Below are positions 52,708 to 59,949 of a stretch of 62,344 nucleotides of DNA, piece after piece; within the stretch, counting starts at the first letter, position 1; every line of letters begins with the position of its first letter. The notes beneath the pieces are model-generated. The model was not told where the DNA came from, searched no databases, and was given only the letters and a program-made list of their open reading frames with translations. Location: positions 1 to 62,344 of the forward strand of contig JAJRTN010000071.1 in NCBI GenBank assembly GCA_024278275.1. Direction: 5' to 3'. The translations under genes and the position numbers were made by a program. The DNA is from Candidatus Hydrogenedentota bacterium. Lineage in GTDB: Bacteria > Hydrogenedentota > Hydrogenedentia > Hydrogenedentales > JAJRTN01.

Positions 52708-53519
52708 ATATCGTCTGCTTCGGGGCGCACCCCGATGATGCCGAGTTTTACGCGGGCGGCACGATGGTGAAGTGGGCGCGCCGGGGGCATCGCGTCCTGG
52801 CCGTGTCCCTGACCAACGGCGATATCGGCCACCACGAGATCACCGGCGAGGCCCTCGCCGCGCGGCGCGCGGAAGAAACGAAACGGGCCGCGGCCCTGGG
52901 GGGCTACGATTGCCGCATACTCGATCACCACGACGGGGCGTTGCTGAACACCCTCGAACTGCGCCGGGAAGTGGCCGGGATTATCCGCGAAGCGGAAGCG
53001 GACCTGGTGCTTTCCCACCGGCCCTATGACTACCATCCCGATCACCGTTACACGGCGATGGCGGTGCAGGACGCGGCCTTCATGGTCACCGTGCCGGGCT
53101 TCTGTCCCGAGGTGCCGGCGTTGCGGCACAACCCGGCGTTCATGTACATGATGGACGGATTCACCAGGCCCGTCCCCTTTCAGCCCGATATCGTGGTGGC
53201 GGTGGACGACGTGATGGACGTGAAATGGGCCATGCTCGACGCCATGGAATCCCAAGTGTACGAATGGCTGCCCTGGCTGGAAGGGAAGCTGGCGCAGGTG
53301 CCCGAGGATCCCGCGGCCCGTTGGGATTTCATGGTGACCATGTGGGAGCCCTGGTTCCGCGCCGCGGGCGGCCAGGCCAGGAAAATCCTGGAATCCCACT
53401 ATGGCGCACGGCGCGCGGCACGTATCCGCTATACCGAGAGCTTCGAATTGTGCGAGTACGGGCATCGGCCAGGCCCCGAAGCGTTGCGTTCCCTCTTCCC
53501 CGTGCCCGCGGAGGATTGA
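52704..53519 (+). CDS. PIG-L/LmbE-family deacetylase, second copy
   Basis: This 271-residue metal-dependent deacetylase has zinc motif AHPDDAEF at residues 8-15 and a third ligand in YHPDHRYTA. ALAARRAEETKRAAALGG is a common family segment. The C-terminal half is longer than in BshB-type enzymes and includes aromatic-rich WFRAAGGQARKILESHYGAR. It is cytoplasmic and translationally coupled to an upstream lipoprotein, so the substrate might be an envelope glycan precursor; this is inference only. Confidence 0.87.
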   Translation: MNIVCFGAHPDDAEFYAGGTMVKWARRGHRVLAVSLTNGDIGHHEITGEALAARRAEETKRAAALGGYDCRILDHHDGALLNTLELRREVAGIIREAEADLVLSHRPYDYHPDHRYTAMAVQDAAFMVTVPGFCPEVPALRHNPAFMYMMDGFTRPVPFQPDIVVAVDDVMDVKWAMLDAMESQVYEWLPWLEGKLAQVPEDPAARWDFMVTMWEPWFRAAGGQARKILESHYGARRAARIRYTESFELCEYGHRPGPEALRSLFPVPAED

Positions 53520-53533
53520 CCCGGAGAAATGCC

Positions 53534-54217
53534 ATGCACCGTTTCATCGTGATGGCCGCCGTGCTGATGGTGTTGCCCCCCTTCGGCCTTGGTGCGCAGG
53601 AAGAACTCCGCGTACCCGTCGTGGAATCCACGGGCAAGGCCACGGTTTACGCGCCCCCTGCGACCGTCAGCTTCTGGCTCCACCGCACGGCCCGGGAAGC
53701 AAGCATGGAGGGGAGCATGGCGCGCGCCCAGGCCCTCGAAAAAGAAGTGCGGGCCGCCTTGACCGAGAACGAGCTGTCGCCGCTGCTGGTGGAAGCCATT
53801 GCCCCGGCCGTTATTCATCTCACGGACAACATGGTGATCGCGTCGCTTCATCTCCAGTTCAGCATGACGCCTTACGCGAGCCCCCGTTCGGGACCCGGCC
53901 AGTTCGCTAGGCTCTGCGCCCTGGTCGCCAACATGGCGAAGGCCCTCGAATGCGAAGCGCAGGGCCCCCTGTTGGAGGCCGGCGATGAATCAGCGATGAT
54001 CAAAGCCGCCACCATTCAGGCCACGGAGAACGCCTATCTTCCCGCGTCGGGCGTGGCCCAAGCGTTGAAAAGCACCATCTACGCCGTCGATACCGTGGTG
54101 GTGGACGAAGTGCGGTGGAACAAACCGCTCCGTTCAGAGGCGGTGGAGCCCAACCTGCGGCAGGTTTCCTGCACGGTCACGGTGCGGGTGACCTATTCGC
54201 TCGGGAGCAGGGGCTGA
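53534..54217 (+). CDS. SIMPL-domain (DUF541) exported protein
   Basis: This 227-residue protein starts at ATG 53534 (CCGGAGAAATGCC upstream) with a signal peptide (MAAVLMVLPPFGLGAQEE). The mature part opens VPVVESTGKATVYAPPATVS, the typical SIMPL/DUF541 start. An Ala-rich helix (EGSMARAQALEKEVRAAL) and beta strands follow, ending SCTVTVRVTYSL. Such proteins lie in the periplasm and their role is poorly known. It follows the PIG-L gene by 14 bases. Confidence 0.8.
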   Translation: MHRFIVMAAVLMVLPPFGLGAQEELRVPVVESTGKATVYAPPATVSFWLHRTAREASMEGSMARAQALEKEVRAALTENELSPLLVEAIAPAVIHLTDNMVIASLHLQFSMTPYASPRSGPGQFARLCALVANMAKALECEAQGPLLEAGDESAMIKAATIQATENAYLPASGVAQALKSTIYAVDTVVVDEVRWNKPLRSEAVEPNLRQVSCTVTVRVTYSLGSRG

Positions 54218-54277
54218 GGGGCAACAAAGGAACACGGACAAGGCGCGTGGCGGGTAGGGACAAGTACGCGGCCCTCC

Positions 54278-55576
54278 TCAGAAAAAATACTTGCCGAAGA
54301 AGCCGCCGATCCCTTTGACGACCGTGCCAATCAATCCGCGGCGAGGTTCTATCCGGCCGGCCCTGGCGGCGGCCCGGTATTCCAGCCCATGGCGAACAAC
54401 CCCCACGGCGGAGACCCAGGCGGGCGCATTCACGGGTTGGGGCAACACTTCAATACCGTCGGGCAGCCCCACGCGGGCGTTGCTCTGAAAGAGTGCCGAT
54501 GTCAACAGCGTCTGGTTGCGAATCGCCGCGGCGCCGCCGGTGAGCACCAGTCCGCGTACAAGGTTCTTCATCAGGCCCCGCGAATGGAGGTGCTGGCGTA
54601 CCTTCGTCATTAGTTCTTCCATGCGGCCATAGACGATCATATCGAGTTCGCCCCGTTCCACAATGGACGGTGCCCCGCGCACGGCGGAGTTCAATTTGAT
54701 ATGGGCGGAGCGGCCGCTTTCCTCGGGAGAGCGGGGAGGCGTTTCCTTCTCCTCCTCGCCACCCAGGTGTTCATGGATCATCTCCTCGGAAATACCATAT
54801 TCAAGCACCAGCTCGTTGGCCTCCTCAAAGGAAACCTGCAAACCCGCCGCCACGTCGCGCGTAAGGTGGAAACCGCCCCACTCGAAAGAGTGGGTGGCCA
54901 CGATACGGCGGTCGCGGTAGATGGCCATGCCCGTGGTGGTGCGGCCCATGTCGAGCACGGCAACGCCCAAATCGAGGTCTTCCGGTGTGAGGCAGCCCAA
55001 ACCGGCGGCCAGGGGCGTGTAGACCACATCCTCGAGATCCTTCCCCTGTGACTCGACACACGATACGAGGTTGTCTTCGATCACGTTGGGCAGGAGCGCG
55101 AAATGCACGCGGGTTTTCAGGATGCTGCCACGAATGCCGATGGGATCGCTTACGCGAAGATCATCGACATACCATTCCTGCGAGGTGATGGACGAGACGA
55201 CCCGTTTCCCGGGGGAGAGGATGCCGCGGCTGGCAAGATCCAGCGCCTCTTCCATGTGGATGCGTTCCGCCAGTCCCTTTTCCAGCTTGACCGTACCTTC
55301 ACGGATATAGGTGTCCACGCTTTTGCCGTTGATGCCGCAAAAAACGGCGCCCGGCCGCGTACCCGCTTCCTTTTCCGCGGCGGAAAGGGCCCGTTTCAGG
55401 GCCATCCGGGCCGCGCCGAGATCCTGGATTACCCCCTGGGCGATGCAGCCCCGGCTCGGTGCCGCGCCGTGCCCCAATACCTGGATGGCGCCGTCGTTCC
55501 GCCGCCGTGCGATGAGCACCCGAACTTCCTGTGAACCGAAGTCCACCGCGCTGACAATTTCGCCTTTTCTGCCCAA
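54278..55576 (-). CDS. ftsA: Cell-division protein FtsA-like actin-fold ATPase
   Basis: This 432-residue protein starts at TTG 55576. The N-terminal phosphate loop is SAVDFGSQEVRVLI, the 1C-subdomain region (GVFCGINGKSVDT, written here as AVFCGINGKSV) follows, the second phosphate loop is VAVLDMGRTTTGMAIY (a variant of the usual DIGGGTT) and the adenosine motif is GLVLTGGAAAIRN. The C-terminal end IGTVVKGIGGFFGKYFF is a clear amphipathic membrane-targeting helix, as in FtsA. It would anchor FtsZ at the division site. No ftsZ follows; the next gene downstream is convergent. An actin-like paralogue with another role is possible. Confidence 0.82.
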   Translation of the reverse strand: MGRKGEIVSAVDFGSQEVRVLIARRRNDGAIQVLGHGAAPSRGCIAQGVIQDLGAARMALKRALSAAEKEAGTRPGAVFCGINGKSVDTYIREGTVKLEKGLAERIHMEEALDLASRGILSPGKRVVSSITSQEWYVDDLRVSDPIGIRGSILKTRVHFALLPNVIEDNLVSCVESQGKDLEDVVYTPLAAGLGCLTPEDLDLGVAVLDMGRTTTGMAIYRDRRIVATHSFEWGGFHLTRDVAAGLQVSFEEANELVLEYGISEEMIHEHLGGEEEKETPPRSPEESGRSAHIKLNSAVRGAPSIVERGELDMIVYGRMEELMTKVRQHLHSRGLMKNLVRGLVLTGGAAAIRNQTLLTSALFQSNARVGLPDGIEVLPQPVNAPAWVSAVGVVRHGLEYRAAARAGRIEPRRGLIGTVVKGIGGFFGKYFF

Positions 55577-55671
55577 GATCGTGTGTTCGCTTTCCGTGGT
55601 GGGATAAACCGGGCACCCGGTGCCGGCGGGCCTGCCCGAGAAAGGTCTGGATTACGTCCCTCTTTCTTCGT

Positions 55672-56301
55672 TTACGCGGGGCGCTCTTCGGCGGACGGCT
55701 CCTCGGCTCCCTCGCCCACGGGGGCCGCATCGTCCGTGACCCCCGCTTCTTCATGCTCCGGCGTAGCGGTGGCGTCCATGTCCGTCACAGCACTGATGGT
55801 TCGCCGGATACCCTCCACCGATTCACGACGCGCGGCCAGTTCACGCTCAGCGTCGGCAATTTCCACCTGGTGCCGCTCGCGGGCCTTGCGAAGCGTCGCC
55901 AAACGCTGCTCCTCCTCGGCCACGGCGGCTCGGCACGCTTCCTCCTGCTGGGCCAACGCCTCGATATCCGTTTGCAGACGGCTCTCGGTCGCCGCCGCTT
56001 CGTCCATCTCCGTCTCAATGGCCGCGGCCTGCTCCTGTTGCGCGTCACGGCGTTCGCACAGCGCGCGAATCTGTTCCTCAAGATCCGCGATGACACCCTG
56101 AACTTCCTCAAGCCGCCCACGCAGGCCATCAATCTCTTCGCGCTTGGCCAGGAACTCGTCTTGCCGTTGTCCCACCTGCTCTTCCGCCGACTCCAGGCGT
56201 TCATGGGTTCCGGCCACCGCGTTCTCGGCGTGCGCGATGGCCTCATCCGCTTCGGCCAAACGCTCCTCCGCGGCACGCAATTGCTCACGGGCGCGGTCCA
56301 C
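55672..56301 (-). CDS. Coiled-coil C-terminal part of an interrupted acidic protein
   Basis: The frame continues directly from the gene at 56302-57669 after TAG 56304-56302. About 190 residues of near-continuous heptads follow (VDRAREQLRAAEERLAEADE, RLEEVQGVIADLEEQI, ATLRKARERHQVEIADAERE), then an acidic tail (EHEEAGVTDDAAPVGEGAEE). There is no ribosome site at the first in-frame ATG (56299), so it is not a convincing separate gene. It resembles the coiled-coil regulators found near cell-division genes, but no specific family is recognised. Confidence 0.65.
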   Translation of the reverse strand: MDRAREQLRAAEERLAEADEAIAHAENAVAGTHERLESAEEQVGQRQDEFLAKREEIDGLRGRLEEVQGVIADLEEQIRALCERRDAQQEQAAAIETEMDEAAATESRLQTDIEALAQQEEACRAAVAEEEQRLATLRKARERHQVEIADAERELAARRESVEGIRRTISAVTDMDATATPEHEEAGVTDDAAPVGEGAEEPSAEERPA

Positions 56302-57669
56302 CTAGAGGTCCGCCATTTGCGCCGCCAATTCAAGGGCCATCACCTTGGCATCCGCCACGTCGCCCCGGACAAAAGCGGACTTGGCGTGGTGTAACAGCGC
56401 CTCCGGCGTACCCTCTTCCGGCACAGGCTCGGGTTCCAGCGCGGGTTCGGGTTCCAGCGCGGGTTCGGGTTCCAGCGCGGGCGTCATTTCCCCGGAAGCC
56501 GATTCTTCCGCCATTTCTTCGGGAACTGTTTCGGTGACCAGCGGTTCGTCGGCAGTGAGGGGGGCATCGGCCAAAGGCGCCACCAAAGGCGCCTCATCGG
56601 ACGCATCCTCCATTTCAGCCCCGGCCAACTCCTCGGTAAGCGACGGAATAATCCCCATACCGAGTTCTTCCTCGCCGTTCCCTTCCTCCGCCTCATCCAT
56701 GGGTGCGTCGAAAGGCGATGGCTCCTCGTCTTTCTCTTCGGTCCCGGCGCTTTCGTCATGTTCCTCACCGGCGTCAAGCGCTTCGACCGTCTCGCCCAAG
56801 TCGGCCGAAGAATCCAGGAGATCGTCGAAACGCTCTCCATCGCCGTCGTCGGATACCTGGCCCGAATCGTCCTCGTCCCCTTCCTCGATGGCGAACACGT
56901 GATCCGGCGTGACTTCCACCGGGGGTTCCTCCGAATATACGAATCCGTCGTCCTCCCCATCGGATTGGGGCATCTCGAAAGGCGAGCTTTCCTCAAGGGA
57001 TTCACCTTCATCCCCAAGCGCCTTCCCGGCATCCTCCTCCTCCGCCGTCGCGTCCGGAGCAATCTCGATCGGCGTCTCGTTCGGCGCAGCACTACTGTCG
57101 CATACCAGTTCCAGGCCCAAGCCCTCGAGTTCAACCAGCGCGCTTTCGTAACGGCCACGCCACTTCTGCATTACACCCGAGCGGACATTGTCCACAATCA
57201 GGTCACCCACCATGAGACACAGGATCTCATAGCTGTCCTGCAGGAAAGGGACACACGCCGCGGCACGGCCGCTGTTCTCATAAGTCTGGAGAATTCGCGC
57301 CGTATCCGTCAACGCTTCCCGGACATCACCCCAGTTCTCATCCAGGGCAATCTCGATCCCCGTGATCAGTTGGTTCATACACTCGTCGCACCATTCTTCC
57401 TGGGGCGCGCCGCCTTCCGCACGTGCCACCTGCCGCTGAAATCGGCCTAAAGCCGTCAGCAGGCGTTGGGTAGGGTCGATGGTAACCTGTTCCTCTTCCG
57501 GGGGGGTCATGGGTTCCTCCTCCCGCGCGGCCTCAAGCAAGGCATCGCGCTCCTCGGTAACAACCGCGCCCGGACCGGGCGTCTCACAGGCGACGGCAGC
57601 CCCGGGTCGTTCGCCCAGCAGACGACGGCCCGCGGCGGCCCAATTCCGGGTTCTCCGTCCGAATCGCAC
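56302..57669 (-). CDS. Acidic low-complexity protein with N-terminal helical domain (ends at in-frame TAG)
   Basis: This is the N-terminal portion of a gene of about 665 codons. I chose GTG 57669 because GGAGGTGAT lies just upstream, an excellent ribosome site. Residues about 75-185 look helical and folded, with conserved-looking Cys and Trp (EEWCDECMNQLITGIEIALD, LQDSYEILCLMVGDLIVDNV, MQKWRGRYESALVELEGLG). The next 230 residues are strongly acidic. A repeat of ALEPEP (three copies, 18-bp units at 56431-56480) precedes a short helical end reading HHAKSAFVRGDVADAKVMAL. TAG at 56304-56302 then interrupts the frame before a coiled coil. Its function is unknown; it lies between dnaN and ftsA. Confidence 0.72.
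   Translation of the reverse strand: MRFGRRTRNWAAAGRRLLGERPGAAVACETPGPGAVVTEERDALLEAAREEEPMTPPEEEQVTIDPTQRLLTALGRFQRQVARAEGGAPQEEWCDECMNQLITGIEIALDENWGDVREALTDTARILQTYENSGRAAACVPFLQDSYEILCLMVGDLIVDNVRSGVMQKWRGRYESALVELEGLGLELVCDSSAAPNETPIEIAPDATAEEEDAGKALGDEGESLEESSPFEMPQSDGEDDGFVYSEEPPVEVTPDHVFAIEEGDEDDSGQVSDDGDGERFDDLLDSSADLGETVEALDAGEEHDESAGTEEKDEEPSPFDAPMDEAEEGNGEEELGMGIIPSLTEELAGAEMEDASDEAPLVAPLADAPLTADEPLVTETVPEEMAEESASGEMTPALEPEPALEPEPALEPEPVPEEGTPEALLHHAKSAFVRGDVADAKVMALELAAQMADL
56431..56480 (-). repeat. Three tandem 18-bp units coding ALEPEP
   Basis: GGGTTCCAGCGC begins at 56431, 56449 and 56467 (period 18). The in-frame product is a proline/glutamate repeat in the acidic linker. 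Copy-number change would keep the frame. Confidence 0.85.
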
Positions 57670-57690
57670 CTTTATCACCTCCGCCCACCG

Positions 57691-57719
57691 ATTGTAGCAT
57701 AGTTGCAAGACGGAGACAA
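57691..57719 (-). promoter_or_regulatory. Promoter of the acidic coiled-coil gene
   Basis: TTGTCT (57719-57714), 17 bases and TACAAT (57696-57691) on the minus strand lie 21 bases upstream of the GTG start. A TG precedes the -10 with one base between, an extended -10 (TGCTACAAT). Confidence 0.6.
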
Positions 57720-58116
57720 TACATATTGTGGTTAATGGATATGATTATTGACATAAAGTACAAAATAGCGTAGTTCCAGAGCGGAAATCCGCGGAGAAAG
57801 GTCAGGGAGTTGCCCCTGTCACGGATTTGATACATTCAACCGCGGATGTTCAGAGATCCCCCCCATGCTTTTATCCGCCAATGACGCACCCCCCCCGCCA
57901 CGCCCCTCATCGCGTGATGGGCGTACGACACAGAACCCATGATGTCCCCATACCGGAGGGGCAAACTGAACAGCGTACGCTGATATAAGCCCTGTTCTGT
58001 GCAACTTCCGAGCCATCACCGCCGCACCGGGAACGGCACCTGGATGTTCTTACTGCCCCCGGTTCCGTTTTATCGCTGCCAACGATCCCGATACATCATT
58101 AATGACAGGAATATGA
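57720..58116. other. 397-bp gap downstream of dnaN without a supported gene
   Basis: Short C-runs, an isolated TTGACA at 57748-57753 without a matching -10, and several short imperfect inverted repeats are present. I see no clear terminator, tRNA or coding frame. It separates dnaN from the coiled-coil gene in the same direction. Confidence 0.4.
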
Positions 58117-59223
58117 TCAGACCCTGATCGGCATGACAACATTCACGAACGTATCTTCGGGAGCTTCCGTGAAAGGCTTGATAACACCCGGACTCATGGC
58201 GTCTTTCAATACAAGACAAACTTTTTCCGTTTCAATATGGCGTAAAACGTCATACACAAATCCAGGGTTGAACGCGATATCCACGGGTTCACCCGTATAA
58301 TCCGCCGGCAATTCTTCTTCGTACTCACCCACCTCCGGTGTCACCACCTTGAGGGTAAGCAACCCTTCCTTGAGTCCGATACGAACGGAATTGAACTTTT
58401 CATTGGTCATGGTGCGGGTACGCCGTATGGCCTCCGTGAAGCTGACACAGTCCAGCAAGGCCTCCTTGTCGTGCTTTTTGGGAATCACCATGTTGTAATT
58501 CGGAAAATTGCCCTCGATAAGGGCCGAAACAAGTCTTACATGGTCAAACTCGAAAGCAGCCTGGCTCTCGTCGAGGATCACGTGGACTTCCTCGTCGTCG
58601 CCCAACAAGTGTTCCAGCTCCTGAATCATTTTCGAGGGAATGATGACCTTATTGGATGCTTCCGGGGGGATCCCCTCCGTTTCGAGCGCCAGGCTCATGC
58701 GGCGTCCATCGGTGGCCACCACCGTGAGACGTCCATCGGCTATTTCAAGAAGCAGACCGGTGAGATTGTAACGGGCCTGGTCCGTGCAAATGGCAAACGA
58801 TGTCTTTTCAAAGAGTTTTTTCAAGGTGTTTTGCTTGAAGGTCAAGGGCGTCATACCCTCGAAACTCCGGACGGGAGGAAACTCATCCGGCGCCATGCTG
58901 TAAAGACGGGTCTCGATCTTGCCACAGGTCAGCTCGATAATGTTGTTATCTTTCAGGTGCAGCGTTATATCCTGGTTGGGCAATTCGGACAGCATGGAGG
59001 AAAGATGCTGACAGGACACGGTGAGCGCCCCAGGTTCCTCCACGGTACTGTCGACAGTACATTCGATACTTACCTTCAGGTCGGTGGCAGCCAGGCGAAT
59101 GGCGCTGTCTTTCGTTTCGATCAGGATGTGCGAAAGAATGGGAAGTGCCGATTTTGCGGAAACCACGGTTTTGACCTTGTTTACCGTGTCCAGCAGGTCG
59201 TTGCGTGGGATGGTGATTCTCAT
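58117..59223 (-). CDS. dnaN: DNA polymerase III beta subunit (sliding clamp)
   Basis: This 368-residue protein forms the ring clamp that tethers DNA polymerase III. It opens MRITIPRNDLLDTVNKVKTV, and three clamp domains follow (TVSCQHLSSMLSELPNQDIT, PIGS-like LALETEGIPPEASNKVIIPS, and the C-terminal end FTEAPEDTFVNVVMPIRV). GGAGAGG stands 5 bases upstream of the ATG. Length and order fit the family. In most bacteria dnaN follows dnaA; here the upstream region is a 726-bp non-coding stretch with DnaA boxes and then a pilus ATPase gene. Confidence 0.96.
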   Translation of the reverse strand: MRITIPRNDLLDTVNKVKTVVSAKSALPILSHILIETKDSAIRLAATDLKVSIECTVDSTVEEPGALTVSCQHLSSMLSELPNQDITLHLKDNNIIELTCGKIETRLYSMAPDEFPPVRSFEGMTPLTFKQNTLKKLFEKTSFAICTDQARYNLTGLLLEIADGRLTVVATDGRRMSLALETEGIPPEASNKVIIPSKMIQELEHLLGDDEEVHVILDESQAAFEFDHVRLVSALIEGNFPNYNMVIPKKHDKEALLDCVSFTEAIRRTRTMTNEKFNSVRIGLKEGLLTLKVVTPEVGEYEEELPADYTGEPVDIAFNPGFVYDVLRHIETEKVCLVLKDAMSPGVIKPFTEAPEDTFVNVVMPIRV

Positions 59224-59545
59224 TCTATCCTCTCCGTTAGGGGTGTGAAAAAGTCATGCCTGTTTTGAGAAGTTTTTTTATATCTAAACCAAGTCATCGT
59301 AGTAATAGGTGCCTGATAATTGGGGAAACAGGTGATAAGTACTTTTCAGCACCCGACTTAGGGTCTTGATAAAGTGTTTATGAAGGATCTGTTTTTTCCC
59401 CGGGTTTTCACATCTGACTCCCTGTGCGGGTGACGCGCATGGAAATGAATGTCGTTTCGTGGAAAACGGTTGTCTTTTGTCCAGAGAACAGCCGATTGTG
59501 GTACACAGGAAATAAGGGATGCTTGTTCCACGCTTTAATCTGAAC

Positions 59546-59554
59546 TTATCCACA
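59546..59554 (+). promoter_or_regulatory. DnaA box
   Basis: This is a perfect TTATCCACA nonamer within the dnaN-pilB gap. Confidence 0.7.
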
Positions 59555-59827
59555 AGGCTTGATTCGTTGATACGTAAGCATTTGCGATGAAATTTCCGAG
59601 CCCTTTCCCCCGCTCGTGGAACATTTTCGAAGCGGGCTGTCACACCGAAATCAAGGATAATGATGTTTACCGTAACATGCTACTGTCCAAGGACTTAACA
59701 ACTTGCGATAAATGACGGGCACAGGCTTGTCGGCCTCTGTAAATCATTATCCATCAATTACTTGGGCTTTATCCGGCATATTGTGCGAGGATGAGCGCCA
59801 TCGGGTAAACGAGGACTTCTACACAAC

Positions 59828-59836
59828 TTATCCACA
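59828..59836 (+). promoter_or_regulatory. DnaA box
   Basis: This is a second perfect TTATCCACA, same orientation, 282 bases from the first. A one-mismatch inverted box follows at 59913-59921. Confidence 0.7.
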
Positions 59837-59949
59837 ACCCTGAACAGGGACGCATACACCCACAAACCCTCGATTCGCCGTCATGCTATCAAAGCGCCGG
59901 GGCAAACGCAACTGTGGACAACGATGTTATGGGGAAAATCGCGCCGATT

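Larger units (their letters stand above)
59224..59949. other. Candidate replication origin (oriC) between dnaN and pilB
   Basis: This non-coding region is more AT-rich than its surroundings. Two perfect DnaA boxes TTATCCACA lie at 59546-59554 and 59828-59836 in the same orientation. TGTGGACAA (59913-59921) is a one-mismatch box in the opposite orientation. Weaker matches (TTATCCATC near 59748, TTATCCGGC near 59769, CGTGGAAAA near 59459) also occur. An AT-rich run with TTTTTTTATATC near 59273-59284 could serve as an unwinding element. dnaN as immediate neighbour supports the call. No dnaA gene is seen in the window. Confidence 0.7.

Noticed and set aside
345-57669. General TAG reassignment in this organism
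   Set aside because: TAG is the normal stop of several intact genes here, for example at 3109-3111, 10112-10114 and 13903-13905, so wholesale recoding does not fit.
57748-57776. A plus-strand promoter in the gap downstream of dnaN
   Set aside because: TTGACA is perfect but the hexamer at 17-base spacing (TAGTTC) is a poor -10 and no gene or terminator follows.
59284-59643. A 119-codon minus-strand frame in the dnaN upstream gap
   Set aside because: It lacks a ribosome site and family motif, and overlaps a DnaA box region that is better explained as non-coding.
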